Assembly: GCF_003143935.1 (NCBI RefSeq)
Contig: NZ_QFRX01000001.1
Coordinates: 6,225,543 to 6,289,542, forward strand
Direction of reading: 5' to 3'
Length of the DNA: 64,000 bases
From: Streptomyces sp. Act143
Lineage (GTDB): Bacteria; Actinomycetota; Actinomycetes; Streptomycetales; Streptomycetaceae
How positions within the stretch are numbered: the first letter of the stretch is position 1; each line of letters begins with the position of its first letter. Shown in pieces: positions 1 through 8,255 of the stretch. The position numbers and the translations under genes are program-made. The notes below the pieces were generated by a model. That model was not told where the DNA came from. It saw only the letters and a program-made list of their open reading frames with translations, and made no database searches.

Positions 1-648
1 GGTCTGATCACCGACCTGTCGCCGCTCACCGTCGTCGCCGTCGCCCTCGTGCCCGCCACCTGGTACGTGCTGTGGCGCACCTCGTTCGGCCTGCGGCTGC
101 GCTCCTGCGGCGAGAACCCGATCGCGGCGGAGTCCCTCGGCGTCAACGTCTACAAGTACAAGTACATCGCCGTGATCATCTCCGGCGGCTTCGCCGGCCT
201 CGGCGGTGCCTTCCTGTCGATCGTGTCGTCCAACGTGTACCTCGACGGCCAGACGGCCGGCCGCGGCTACATCGGTCTCGCCGCGATGATCTTCGGCAAC
301 TGGATGCCGGGCGGACTCGCCCTCGGCGCGGGCCTGTTCGGCTACACCGACAGCCTCAAGCTGCGCGGCGGCACCACCAACGTCCACGCGCTGATCCTGC
401 TGCTCGCGATCCTGCTGGTGGCCGGTGCGATCTACCTGATCTGGAAGAAGAAATACGTCCCCGCCGCCGTCACCGCCGTGATCTCGGCCCTGATGTTCGT
501 CTGGTACACCACCACGAACGAGGTCCCGAACCAGGTCGTGACGGCCAGCCCGTACGTCATCACCCTCCTCGTCCTGTCGCTGTCCGCGCAGCGCCTGAGG
601 ATGCCGAAGGCGGACGGACTGCCGTACCGGAAGGGCCAGGGCAAGTGA
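1..648 (+). CDS. Nucleoside-type ABC transporter permease, 3' part
   Basis: The frame is open from base 1, so the start lies outside the window; about 215 residues are visible. The protein is hydrophobic, with several predicted membrane segments and the stretch CGENPIAAESLGVNVYKYK, typical of the RbsC/BmpB-like permease family (BPD_transp_2) that imports ribose or nucleosides. It ends in a basic tail. Its TGA overlaps the GTG of the cytidine deaminase gene by 4 bp (GTGA at 645-648), so the two are translationally coupled. That coupling to cdd and deoA is the main reason to infer a nucleoside substrate; the sequence alone does not fix it. Confidence 0.85.
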   Translation, partial: GLITDLSPLTVVAVALVPATWYVLWRTSFGLRLRSCGENPIAAESLGVNVYKYKYIAVIISGGFAGLGGAFLSIVSSNVYLDGQTAGRGYIGLAAMIFGNWMPGGLALGAGLFGYTDSLKLRGGTTNVHALILLLAILLVAGAIYLIWKKKYVPAAVTAVISALMFVWYTTTNEVPNQVVTASPYVITLLVLSLSAQRLRMPKADGLPYRKGQGK

Positions 649-1049
649 CCGTCTCCGCCGACTTCGACTGGGACGCCCTGCGGGAGGTGGCACGCGAGGC
701 GATGAGCCACGCCTACGCCCCCTACTCGGGCTACCCGGTCGGCGTCGCGGCCCTCGTCGACGACGGGCGCACGGTCTCCGGCTGCAACGTCGAGAACGCC
801 TCCTACGGCCTCGGCCTGTGCGCCGAGTGCGGGCTGGTCTCGGAGCTCCAGCGCACCGGAGGCGGCCGGCTGACGCACTTCACGTGCGTGGACGGCCGGG
901 GCGAGGTGCTGGTCCCGTGCGGTCGCTGCCGTCAGCTCCTGTACGAGTTCGGCGGCCCCGACCTGCTGCTGGAGACACCGGCGGGAATCCTGCCGCTGTC
1001 GGAGATGCTGCCCCAGGCCTTCGGCCCGGACCATCTCACCTCCAAGTAA
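645..1049 (+). CDS. cdd: Cytidine deaminase
   Basis: Hydrolyses cytidine and deoxycytidine to uridine and deoxyuridine in the cytosol, feeding the phosphorolytic pathway. The 134-residue length is normal for the homotetrameric family. The zinc site is visible: CAEC near residue 65 supplies the first Cys and the proton-shuttle Glu, and PCGRCRQ supplies the other two Cys. The N-terminal AYAPYSGYPVGVAALVDDG and GCNVENASYGLGLCAE segments are family signatures. The start is GTG at 645, overlapping the stop of the upstream permease gene. deoA follows 70 bp downstream on the same strand, consistent with a transport-cdd-deoA operon. Confidence 0.95.
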   Translation: MTVSADFDWDALREVAREAMSHAYAPYSGYPVGVAALVDDGRTVSGCNVENASYGLGLCAECGLVSELQRTGGGRLTHFTCVDGRGEVLVPCGRCRQLLYEFGGPDLLLETPAGILPLSEMLPQAFGPDHLTSK

Positions 1050-1119
1050 CTCCCGTGCGGCCCCTCTGCCTCGGCGCGGAGGGGCCGCGCGATTTCTCTG
1101 TACGTCCGGAAGGAAAGCC

Positions 1120-2409
1120 ATGACTGTGGCGATGGATGCCATCTCCGTCATCCGCACCAAGCGGGACCGCGGCGAGCTCAGCGACGAGCAGATCGACTGG
1201 GTCATCGACGCGTACACCCGCGGCGAGGTCGCCGACTACCAGATGGCCGCGCTGAACATGGCCATCCTCCTCAACGGCATGAACCGCCGCGAGATCTCCC
1301 GCTGGACCGCCGCGATGATCGCGTCCGGCGAGCGCATGGACTTCTCGTCCCTCTCCCTGCCGACGGCGGACAAACACTCCACGGGCGGCGTCGGCGACAA
1401 GATCACGCTGCCGCTGGCGCCCCTGGTCGCGGCGTGCGGAGCGGCCGTTCCCCAGCTCTCGGGCCGCGGCCTCGGCCACACCGGCGGCACGCTCGACAAG
1501 CTGGAGTCGATCCCCGGCTGGCGCGCGCTGCTCTCCAACGAGGAGATGCTGCACGTCCTGGACACCACCGGCGCGGTGATCTGCGCGGCGGGCGACGGCC
1601 TGGCCCCGGCGGACAAGAAGCTGTACGCGCTCCGGGACGTCACCGGCACGGTCGAGGCGATCCCCCTCATCGCCTCGTCCATCATGTCGAAGAAGATCGC
1701 CGAGGGCACGGGCTCCCTGGTCCTGGACGTGAAGGTCGGCTCGGGCGCCTTCATGAAGACCATCGAGGACGCGCGGGAGCTGGCGTCGACGATGGTCGGC
1801 CTCGGCACGGACCACGGTGTGAAGACGGTCGCCCTCCTGACGGACATGTCGACCCCGCTCGGCCTGACGGCGGGCAACGCGCTGGAGGTCCGCGAGTCGG
1901 TGGAGGTCCTGGCGGGCGGCGGCCCGGCGGACGTCGTCGAGCTGACGATCGCGCTCGCCCGCGAAATGCTGGACGCGGCGGGCGTCCGCGACGCCGACCC
2001 GGCCAAGGCGCTGGCCGACGGCTCCGCGATGGACGTCTGGCGCCGGATGATCGCGGCGCAGGGCGGCGACCCGGACGCCGAGCTCCCGGTGGCCAGGGAG
2101 CAGCACGTCATCAAGGCGGGCGCCGCCGGCGTCCTGACCCGCCTCGACGCCTACGACATCGGCGTCGCCGCCTGGCGCCTGGGCGCCGGCCGGGCCCGCA
2201 AGGAGGACCCGGTACAGGCGGGCGCGGGTGTGGAGATGCACGCCAAGCCCGGCGACACGGTCACCGAGGGCCAGCCCCTCCTGACCCTCCACACGGACAC
2301 CCCGGAGCGCTTCGAGTACGCCCTCCAGGCGATCGAGGGCTCCTACGACATCGCAGCGCCCGGAACGGACTTCACCGCCTCCCCGGTGGTGCTGGAGCGG
2401 ATCGCCTGA
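1120..2409 (+). CDS. deoA: Thymidine (pyrimidine-nucleoside) phosphorylase
   Basis: Phosphorolyses thymidine or deoxyuridine to the free base plus 2-deoxyribose-1-phosphate. It is 429 residues, the usual family length, with the family motif KHSTGGVGDK near residue 87 and SGRGLGHTGGTLDKLESI near residue 118, which form the phosphate and nucleoside site. The C-terminal domain has the expected GAGVEMHAKPGD stretch. The ATG is preceded by GGAAGGAA at 1109-1116, a good ribosome site. It lies downstream of cdd and its product feeds the phosphopentomutase and deoC steps encoded elsewhere in this window. A strong hairpin follows the stop. Whether it accepts uridine as well as thymidine cannot be read from the sequence. 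Confidence 0.95.
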   Translation: MTVAMDAISVIRTKRDRGELSDEQIDWVIDAYTRGEVADYQMAALNMAILLNGMNRREISRWTAAMIASGERMDFSSLSLPTADKHSTGGVGDKITLPLAPLVAACGAAVPQLSGRGLGHTGGTLDKLESIPGWRALLSNEEMLHVLDTTGAVICAAGDGLAPADKKLYALRDVTGTVEAIPLIASSIMSKKIAEGTGSLVLDVKVGSGAFMKTIEDARELASTMVGLGTDHGVKTVALLTDMSTPLGLTAGNALEVRESVEVLAGGGPADVVELTIALAREMLDAAGVRDADPAKALADGSAMDVWRRMIAAQGGDPDAELPVAREQHVIKAGAAGVLTRLDAYDIGVAAWRLGAGRARKEDPVQAGAGVEMHAKPGDTVTEGQPLLTLHTDTPERFEYALQAIEGSYDIAAPGTDFTASPVVLERIA

Positions 2410-2423
2410 TCCTCCGCCGACGT

Positions 2424-2455
2424 CAGGGACCCCGGCCTCCGGGCCGGGGTCCCTG
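2424..2455. terminator. Bidirectional hairpin between deoA and the carrier gene
   Basis: A perfect 14-bp stem (2424-2437 with 2442-2455) closes a 4-base loop, 15 bases after the deoA stop. It also lies 12 bases past the end of the convergent carrier gene, so it can serve both. There is no T-run, as is common for Streptomyces. Confidence 0.8.
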
Positions 2456-2467
2456 GTGCGTACCCGG

Positions 2468-3388
2468 TCAGCCGAGCAGGGCCGCCACCACCACCAGCAC
2501 CGGCACCGACAGCACCGTCGACACCAGGATCGAGTCCCGCGCCAGCCGCTCGCCCACCCCGTACTGGGAGGCGTACGTGTAGAGGTTCTGCGCGGCCGGG
2601 AGTGCCGAGGTGACCACCACGTCCAGGAGTTGATGGCCGCGCAGGCCGAAGACGCCCGCCGCCAGGACCCAGGCCAGGGCCGGCTGGCCGAACGACTTCA
2701 GGGCGACCGACAGCAGGACCGGGGCGCGGTCGGGGCCCTTGCCCGGCATCGTGCTGCCGCACAGGGAGATGCCGAAGGCGAGCAGGACCGCCGGGACGGA
2801 CATGCCGCCGATCAGCGTCAGCGGGTCCATCACCGGGCTCGGCACGCGCACCCCGGTCGCCGCCGCGAGGACGCCCGCCAGGGAACCCACGGCGATCGGA
2901 TTGCGCAGGGGCGTCAGCAGACGGCGCCACAGCGGCCCCTTGTCACCGTCACCGGACAGGTCGAGGACCGTCACCGCGACCGGCGCGACCAGGACGAGCT
3001 GGAACAGCAGCACCGGGGCCACCAGCGAGGCGTCTCCCAGCACGTACACCGCGATCGGGATGCCCAGGTTGCCGGAGTTGACGTAACTGGAGCACAGCGC
3101 GCCGATCGTCGTCCGCCCCACGCCCCACCCCCGTACGACACCCGCCGTGACGAACACACCCGCCGCCGCTGCCGTGCTGAGCGCCGTCACCAGCAGGCGG
3201 CTGGAGAAGACCACCGACAGGTCGGCCTTCGCCAGTGTGGTGAACAGCAGGGCGGGCGAGGCGACATGGAAGGCGAGCTTGGTCAGCACCTCGCGGCCCT
3301 GGTCGCCCAAGTAGCCGCGCAGACCGATGACATAGCCCACGCCGATCACCACCGCGATCACGGCGAAGCCCGTCAGCACTCCCTGCAC
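2468..3388 (-). CDS. AEC-family (auxin efflux carrier-like) transporter
   Basis: Predicted integral membrane carrier of 306 residues with about ten hydrophobic segments in two halves, the usual size for the AEC/PIN-like family (Mem_trans). Visible family features are PALLFTTLAKADLS in the first half and SGNLGIPIAVYVLGD, with its helix-breaking GNLGIP, in the middle. I chose GTG at 3388 because GAGGAGG lies just upstream; an upstream in-frame ATG at 3454 has no ribosome site and would add 22 non-hydrophobic residues. The substrate is unknown; bacterial members usually export or import small organic acids. It is convergent with deoA and not obviously linked to nucleoside use. Confidence 0.85.
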   Translation of the reverse strand: MQGVLTGFAVIAVVIGVGYVIGLRGYLGDQGREVLTKLAFHVASPALLFTTLAKADLSVVFSSRLLVTALSTAAAAGVFVTAGVVRGWGVGRTTIGALCSSYVNSGNLGIPIAVYVLGDASLVAPVLLFQLVLVAPVAVTVLDLSGDGDKGPLWRRLLTPLRNPIAVGSLAGVLAAATGVRVPSPVMDPLTLIGGMSVPAVLLAFGISLCGSTMPGKGPDRAPVLLSVALKSFGQPALAWVLAAGVFGLRGHQLLDVVVTSALPAAQNLYTYASQYGVGERLARDSILVSTVLSVPVLVVVAALLG

Positions 3389-3532
3389 GGAACCTCCTCG
3401 GAGGTGAGAAGGGCGTGCGGGAGCCGGGGCGGTGCCGATATGTGGGGCATGCACCTAACCCTCCGGGGCAGGAGGGGGGCAGGTCAATGTGATCCCGGTC
3501 GGCGGACAGACGCCAGGGCGGCCCCGGCCGCG

Positions 3533-3922
3533 ATGAGTTCCGCCGCCCCCTCCGGTCTACCGCTCGTGGACGCTGCCATGACACCCGCCGTACTCGTGCT
3601 CGCCCGCCCCGTCACCCGGGACGAGGTGGTGGGGCTGTGCGAGGACGTGCGAGGGCTGCTGGCGGCCACCGGGGCGGGGGTCGTGGTCTGCGACGTCGGC
3701 GGGCTGGGACCGCCGGGGCTCGGCGTCGTCGACCTGCTGGCGCGGTTGCAGCTCGCCGCCCGGCGGGCCGGGGGGCGGATCAGACTGCGCGATCCGGACC
3801 CGGCGCTACACGCTCTTCTCGGCCTGGTCGGACTCCGCTTCGAGATGGAGGGGGAGGCCGAACAGCGGGAACCACCGCTGGGTGTCGAGGAAGAAGTGGA
3901 ATCCGGTGAGCCGCCCGTCTGA
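3533..3922 (+). CDS. STAS-domain protein, anti-sigma-factor-antagonist-like
   Basis: A 129-residue protein of which residues 15-105 look like a STAS domain: a beta strand (AVLVLARPV), an amphipathic helix, a second strand (GVVVCDVGGLG), then a helix beginning LGVVDLLARLQLAARRAG. At the position where antagonists carry the phosphorylated Ser, the sequence reads PPGLG, so a phosphoserine switch is not evident. The C-terminus is acidic. The last 117 bp overlap, antisense, the 3' end of the convergent ECF sigma gene. An alternative ATG at 3578 has a weak GTGGA site. Function is inferred from the fold only; a link with the neighbouring sigma factor is speculative. Confidence 0.6.
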   Translation: MSSAAPSGLPLVDAAMTPAVLVLARPVTRDEVVGLCEDVRGLLAATGAGVVVCDVGGLGPPGLGVVDLLARLQLAARRAGGRIRLRDPDPALHALLGLVGLRFEMEGEAEQREPPLGVEEEVESGEPPV

Positions 3923-4819
3923 GATCTCCAGTACCTGCACCGCCCAGGGGGCGTAACCGCCCTCCTCGGGGTCCGGCTTGTACTGGGCGAAGCCCGGCAG
4001 ACCGTTGACCTGCACCGGCACCAGACGGGAGCCCTCGCAGGCCGAGCCCAGCGTCGTCATGAAGCCCGTGATGTCGTCGTGGCCCGTCAGCCACAGGTCG
4101 AACGGCGGCATCGTCATGATGGCGTCCTCGTGCAGCAATGCCGTCAGGGCCGTCATGTCGTACCCCTCGAAGGCCGCCACATAGCGGTCCAGGAGCTTCT
4201 GCTGCTCCTCGTCCAGCGGGTCGGAGACGGCCGCCTCCGCGCCATGCCGGCCCTCGCCCTCGGCGAGGGTCGCGCGGGCCCGCTGAAGGGCGCTGTTGAC
4301 CGACGCGACCGAGGTGCCGAGGAGCTCGGCGACCTCGCTCGCCTTCCAGGCCAGGACCTCGCGCAGGATCAGCACCGCCCGCTGCTTCGGCGGGAGTTGC
4401 TGGAGGGCGGCCATGAAGGCGAGCCGCACGGACTCCTTGGCGACGGCCGCCTCCGCCGGGTCCTCGACGGTGGGCAGGACGCGGGCGTCCGGCATCGGCT
4501 CCAGCCAGGTGTTGTCCGGGCGCGGGGAGAGGGCGGCCTGGGCGAGGGGGGTGGACTCGGTGAGGTCCATGGGGCGGGCGCGCTTGTTGCTCGCGGTCAG
4601 CATGTCCAGGCAGACGTTGGTCGCGATGCGGTACAGCCAGGAGCGCAGACTGGACCGGCCCTCGAACTTCTCGTAGCTCCGCCAGGCCCGGACCATCGTG
4701 TCCTGCACCGCGTCCTCGGCCTCGAAGGAGGAGCCGAGCATGCGGTAGCAGTAGCCGGTCAGCTCGACCCGGTGCTTCTCCAGCCTGATGTCGAGGTCCG
4801 CCGTCGTCGTGTCCGTCAT
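3806..4819 (-). CDS. ECF-type sigma factor with C-terminal SnoaL-like domain
   Basis: RNA polymerase sigma factor of 337 residues. Region 2 is clear (YCYRMLGSSFEAEDAVQDTMVRAWR, residues about 23-47), as is region 4 with its helix-turn-helix (LPPKQRAVLILREVLAWKASEVAELLG, about 150-176). Residues about 210-330 form an NTF2/SnoaL-like extension (YVAAFEGYDMTALTALLHEDAIMTMPP), as in SigG/SigJ-like groups, where this domain stands in for a separate anti-sigma factor and tunes activity. The ATG at 4819 has GGGTGGACG just upstream; an upstream ATG at 4897 lacks a site. No anti-sigma gene lies next to it. The regulon is not visible from here. Confidence 0.88.
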   Translation of the reverse strand: MTDTTTADLDIRLEKHRVELTGYCYRMLGSSFEAEDAVQDTMVRAWRSYEKFEGRSSLRSWLYRIATNVCLDMLTASNKRARPMDLTESTPLAQAALSPRPDNTWLEPMPDARVLPTVEDPAEAAVAKESVRLAFMAALQQLPPKQRAVLILREVLAWKASEVAELLGTSVASVNSALQRARATLAEGEGRHGAEAAVSDPLDEEQQKLLDRYVAAFEGYDMTALTALLHEDAIMTMPPFDLWLTGHDDITGFMTTLGSACEGSRLVPVQVNGLPGFAQYKPDPEEGGYAPWAVQVLEISDGRLTGFHFFLDTQRWFPLFGLPLHLEAESDQAEKSV

Positions 4820-4938
4820 CGTCCACCCACCCCTGTGGCCGTTCTGTGTCGCGCCTTTGCGCCCAGCACGTCCGAAGCTATCGCAGGGCACTGACAACGG
4901 CCCCTGGAGCAGGTGAACACGCAGGTCAGAAAGCCGAT

Positions 4939-4970
4939 CCCCCTGGCCGACCGACCTCGACCAGGGGGAA
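4939..4970. terminator. Hairpin downstream of the MFS gene
   Basis: A 9-bp inverted repeat, TCCCCCTGG (4939-4947) with CCAGGGGGA (4962-4970), separated by 14 bases. It lies 24 bases past the end of the minus-strand MFS gene and before the sigma-factor promoter region, so it probably ends the MFS transcript. Confidence 0.6.
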
Positions 4971-4993
4971 GACAGGGGGAGCGGACGTGCGGC

Positions 4994-6262
4994 TCAGGCA
5001 GTCAGGAGCCGCTGCTGAACCCGAGCCGCACGCGTACCCAGGAGCGTGATCGTGACCACGCCGAACACCGCCAGCAGGCCGACCCCCACCGTCCCGGCCC
5101 AGCCGCCCGCGTGGAAGGCGAGCGCCCCGACCGTGCTGCCCGCGCTGGAGCCGATGTAGTACGCCGACTGGTAGAGCGCCGACGCCTGGGCGCGGCCCTC
5201 CGTCGCCGTCTTGCTCACCGCCGAGGAGGCCACCGCGTGTCCCGCGAAGAAGCCGCCCGTGATCAGCACCAGGCCCAGCAGGACCAGGACGAGGGAGTCG
5301 GCCAGGGACAGGACCAGGCCCGCCGCGGTCGTCGCGCCCGCCGCGTACAGCGCACCCCGGCGCCCCAGCCGCCCGACCAGGCGGCCGGCCGTCGACGCCG
5401 AGACCGTGCCCACCAGGTAGACCAGGAAGATCGAGCCGATGATGCCCTGCGGAAGCCCGAACGGCGCCTCCGTCAGCCGGTAGCCGATCACCGTGTACAC
5501 GCCGCCGAAGACGGTCATGAACAGCGCGCCGATCGCGTACAGGCGGCGCAGCAGCGGGTTGGCGAGGTGGTCACGGACCGTCCCCGCCAGGACCCGGGGC
5601 CGCAGCGACCCGGCGACGAAGTGCCGCGGGGCCGGGAGCAGCAGCCGGAACGCCACCGCGCAGCCGACCGCGATCACACCGATCACGCCGAGCGCGACCC
5701 GCCAGCCCCACTCCTGGGCCACCCACCCGGTGATGACGCGGCCGCTCATGCCGCCGACGCTGTTGCCCGCGACGAAGAGACCGATGGCCGTGATCAGCGC
5801 CCTGGGGCGGACCTCCTCCGCCAGGTACGCCGTCGCGGAGGCGGGCAGGCCCGCCAGCGCCGCACCCTGGACGGCCCGCAGCGCGACCAGCGCCGGCAGC
5901 GAGGGCGCGAAGGGGACCAGGAGCCCGACCGTCACCGCCACCGCCAGCGACGCCGTCATGACCGTACGCCGCCCGAACCGCTCGGACAGGGCGCTCATGG
6001 GGAGGACGAACAGGGCCAGTCCGCCCGTGGCCGCCGCGACCGTCCAGCTCGCGTCGCTCGCCGCCACTCCGAACTCGCCGGAGATCAGCGGCAGAAGGGC
6101 CTGCGTGGAGTAGAGGAGGGCGAAGGTCGCGACACCGGCGAGGAACAGGGCGAAGCTCATCCGGCGGTAGCCGGGGCCGCCCGGGGACAGACGGGAGTCG
6201 ACGACAGGAACGACGGGGTCGGCGCCCACGCGGGTGGTGGACGCCTCGGTACTGGCAGGCAT
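4994..6262 (-). CDS. MFS transporter (drug/arabinose-exporter type)
   Basis: A 422-residue membrane protein with about twelve hydrophobic segments. The MFS loop 2-3 signature is visible as SALSERFGRRTVM near residue 93, and RAVQGAALAGLPASATAYLAEE in helix 4 matches exporters of the DHA1 type. The ATG at 6262 gives a short hydrophilic N-terminus of about 35 residues before the first helix. It is transcribed divergently from a LysR regulator, with an imperfect palindrome in the 63-bp gap, a classic arrangement in which the LysR protein controls the exporter. The substrate is unknown. Confidence 0.9.
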   Translation of the reverse strand: MPASTEASTTRVGADPVVPVVDSRLSPGGPGYRRMSFALFLAGVATFALLYSTQALLPLISGEFGVAASDASWTVAAATGGLALFVLPMSALSERFGRRTVMTASLAVAVTVGLLVPFAPSLPALVALRAVQGAALAGLPASATAYLAEEVRPRALITAIGLFVAGNSVGGMSGRVITGWVAQEWGWRVALGVIGVIAVGCAVAFRLLLPAPRHFVAGSLRPRVLAGTVRDHLANPLLRRLYAIGALFMTVFGGVYTVIGYRLTEAPFGLPQGIIGSIFLVYLVGTVSASTAGRLVGRLGRRGALYAAGATTAAGLVLSLADSLVLVLLGLVLITGGFFAGHAVASSAVSKTATEGRAQASALYQSAYYIGSSAGSTVGALAFHAGGWAGTVGVGLLAVFGVVTITLLGTRAARVQQRLLTA

Positions 6263-6286
6263 GACTCGAAACTACGACCGCCTGCG

Positions 6287-6308
6287 TTGATGCGTCCAAT
6301 GCATGAAC
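6287..6308. promoter_or_regulatory. Candidate LysR operator in the MFS/LysR gap
   Basis: The core ATGC-N7-GCAT at 6290-6304 is perfect and extends to TTGATGC/GCATGAA with one mismatch. It sits between the two divergent starts (6262 and 6326). The size and T/A-rich edges fit a LysR-type site. CATAAT at 6313-6318 could be the -10 box of the lysR promoter, only 7 bases before its ATG. Confidence 0.55.
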
Positions 6309-6325
6309 TCGCCATAATCGTTCCC

Positions 6326-7288
6326 ATGGTGCATCAACCCAGCTCACAGGGCCGCCTGTCACCGTCCAGTGACACAGAAGACATGCCGGAGATGTCACTG
6401 CTGCTGGCGCCGCGGCTCGCCTACTTCGCCGGTGTCGCCCGCACCGAGCACGTCACCCGGGCCGCGCTGGAGATGGACGTCCCGCAGTCCACGCTGTCCC
6501 GCGCGATGGTCCGCCTCGAACGGGACCTGGGGGTCGACCTGTTCGCGCGTATCGGCCGCACCGTCTCCCTCACCCCGTCCGGCCGTGCCTTCCTCCGGCA
6601 CGTCGAACGCGCCCTCGCCGAGATCGAGCGGGCCGCCGAGGAGGTGCGCGCGGACGCCGATCCGGCCACCGGCAAAGTGGCCTTCGGCTTCCTCCACACC
6701 ATGGGCTCGGAGACCGTCCCCGGCCTCATCCGCGCCTTCCGCGCCGACCACCCCCGCGTCCGCTTCAGCCTCGTCCAGAACTACGGCGAGGCGATGATCG
6801 AGCGGTTGCGGGCGGGTGAGCTCGACCTCTGCCTCACCTCCCCGGTCCCGGACGCCCCGGACCTGGTGGCCCGCCGCCTCGACGAACAGAAGCTGCGCCT
6901 GGTGGTGCCGGCGGACCATCCGCTGGCCTCGCGCAAGCGCGTCCGGCTCGCCGAGGCCGCCGACGAGACCTTCGTGACCCTGGAGCCGGGCTATGGGCTG
7001 CGCAGGATCACCGACGACCTGTGCAAGGAGGCGGGCTTCCGCCCGAGGGTGGCCTTCGAGGGGGAGGAGGCGGAGACACTGCGGGGGCTGGTGGCGGCGG
7101 GGCTGGGGGTGGCGTTGCTGCCGCCGCCGGCCGTGGCACGCCCGGGGGTGGCGGAGCTGACGGTGACGGCCCCAAGAGCGGTACGGGAGATCGGCGTCGC
7201 GTGGCTCGACGGCCACCCGGACACGCCCCCGGTGGCAGCCTTCAAGAAGTTCCTGCTTTCGAGAAGGGGGAATCTGCTGCCCGCCTAG
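6326..7288 (+). CDS. LysR-family transcriptional regulator
   Basis: A 320-residue DNA-binding regulator. After a 30-residue lead the winged helix-turn-helix spans residues about 32-92 (LAPRLAYFAGVARTEHVTRAALEMDVPQSTLSRAMVRLE), followed by the linker helix and a periplasmic-binding-fold effector domain from about residue 120. The ATG at 6326 has no Shine-Dalgarno and a -10-like CATAAT 8 bases before it, so the mRNA may be leaderless; an in-frame ATG at 6299 would overlap the operator. It is divergent from the MFS exporter, its likely target. The last two codons and the TAG stop fall inside a dispersed intergenic repeat also found at the end of the TetR gene at 28117. Confidence 0.9.
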   Translation: MVHQPSSQGRLSPSSDTEDMPEMSLLLAPRLAYFAGVARTEHVTRAALEMDVPQSTLSRAMVRLERDLGVDLFARIGRTVSLTPSGRAFLRHVERALAEIERAAEEVRADADPATGKVAFGFLHTMGSETVPGLIRAFRADHPRVRFSLVQNYGEAMIERLRAGELDLCLTSPVPDAPDLVARRLDEQKLRLVVPADHPLASRKRVRLAEAADETFVTLEPGYGLRRITDDLCKEAGFRPRVAFEGEEAETLRGLVAAGLGVALLPPPAVARPGVAELTVTAPRAVREIGVAWLDGHPDTPPVAAFKKFLLSRRGNLLPA

Positions 7289-7357
7289 GGGCGCGGGGCT
7301 GTTCCGATGTGCGGCTCCGCCGCGTGGGCGAGACCAGCCACCGCGCACCCGCAGCCC
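7279..7357 (+). repeat. Dispersed Streptomyces 3'-end repeat, copy 1
   Basis: Begins with GCCCGCCTAGGGGCGCGGGG, in which TAG is the lysR stop codon, and continues with gcggctccgccgcgtgg, gaccagccac and cgcacccgcag blocks. The same ordered blocks occur at 28060-28126 (opposite strand), 38237-38320 and 41246-41312. It contains short GC palindromes and probably acts as a terminator or transcript-end structure. Confidence 0.75.
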
Positions 7358-7380
7358 CCGCAACGCGCGACGCCCGAGCC

Positions 7381-8142
7381 CTACCGCCGCAAAGACCGCC
7401 CGAACCCGGAGGCCAACGGCATCCGCAGGCCCAACGGCGGCGGAGCGGCGAGCGCGTCCTCGACCGGCCGCGACAACGGCCGCCCGAACAGCGCCCCCAT
7501 CACGAAGTCCTCCGCCAGCGCCAGCACTTCGTCCCGGTACTGCCGCAACCCGTGTCCGTCGGCGTGCACTTCGAACCGGCACACGTCCCGGTTCGCCTTC
7601 TTCGCCCGGGCCGCGAGACGGAACGACAACTCTGGGTCCGTACGCTCGTCATGCGTGCCGTGCACCACCAGCACCCGCCGCCCGACGAGCTGCTTCACCG
7701 GTTCGGGTGGCGCGGCCACGTCTTCCTCCGGCAGCCAAGGGGCGAGTGCCACAACGGAGTTGACGGCCTCGTGGCCACCCGCACGGAGTGCCGCGCGTCC
7801 GCCCATGCCGACACCGGCGAGGCACACGGAGACGTCTCCGTAGCGCCGTACGACCTCGTCCGCCGCCCAGGTGGCGTCGTGCGCGAGATGGGCCTCCGAG
7901 CCGTTCCAGCCGCGACAGCGGTAGTGGACGACGTGCGTGACCAGGCCGTCCGCGCGGCCCGCGCGGGCCAGCCGGCGGCTGAGGGCGCGGACGGAGGCGT
8001 TCGCCAGCAGGGGGGACGGTCTGCGTTCGGAGAGTTCCTCGCCGCCGGGGAGCAGCAGCACCACCCCGCTCACCGCCGTCGGTTCCGGACCCGGTGCCCG
8101 CCCCAGCCGGGCCGTGCGAACCGGCGTCGATTGCTGTGCCAT
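7381..8142 (-). CDS. Alpha/beta-hydrolase-fold protein without nucleophile Ser
   Basis: A 253-residue protein with a typical alpha/beta hydrolase layout: VVLLLPGG near residue 27, nucleophile-elbow strand VSVCLAGVGMGG near 105, acid-turn VLVVHGTHDERTDP near 150-165 and HADGHGLRQY near 200 for the His. The nucleophile elbow reads G-V-G-M-G, so the Ser of the usual G-x-S-x-G is a Gly, while the Asp and His candidates remain. It may be a non-hydrolytic binding protein or use another chemistry. The start codon at 8142 lacks a clear ribosome site. It stands alone between lysR and add, transcribed away from add. Confidence 0.75.
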   Translation of the reverse strand: MAQQSTPVRTARLGRAPGPEPTAVSGVVLLLPGGEELSERRPSPLLANASVRALSRRLARAGRADGLVTHVVHYRCRGWNGSEAHLAHDATWAADEVVRRYGDVSVCLAGVGMGGRAALRAGGHEAVNSVVALAPWLPEEDVAAPPEPVKQLVGRRVLVVHGTHDERTDPELSFRLAARAKKANRDVCRFEVHADGHGLRQYRDEVLALAEDFVMGALFGRPLSRPVEDALAAPPPLGLRMPLASGFGRSLRR

Positions 8143-8227
8143 GGCAGAACAGTGTCAGAAGCAACGGTGTACGCCACCTGTCGGGGCGGTCACCGTTACG
8201 TATCGGCGGAGTTGTACACCGCGCGAT

Positions 8228-8239
8228 CTACGCGCGTAG
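8228..8239. promoter_or_regulatory. Nucleoside-regulon operator upstream of add
   Basis: The perfect 12-bp palindrome CTACGCGCGTAG ends 16 bases before the add ATG, overlapping the AGGAG that could be its ribosome site. Identical copies precede deoC (20120-20131) and the purine nucleoside phosphorylase gene (24817-24828). The position suits a repressor. Confidence 0.8.
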
Positions 8240-8255
8240 GAGTTAGAGTGCGGAA

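Noticed and set aside
1036..2292. Long minus-strand open frame across deoA
   Set aside because: Arises from high GC third positions of deoA; it has no family resemblance and covers a well-supported gene.
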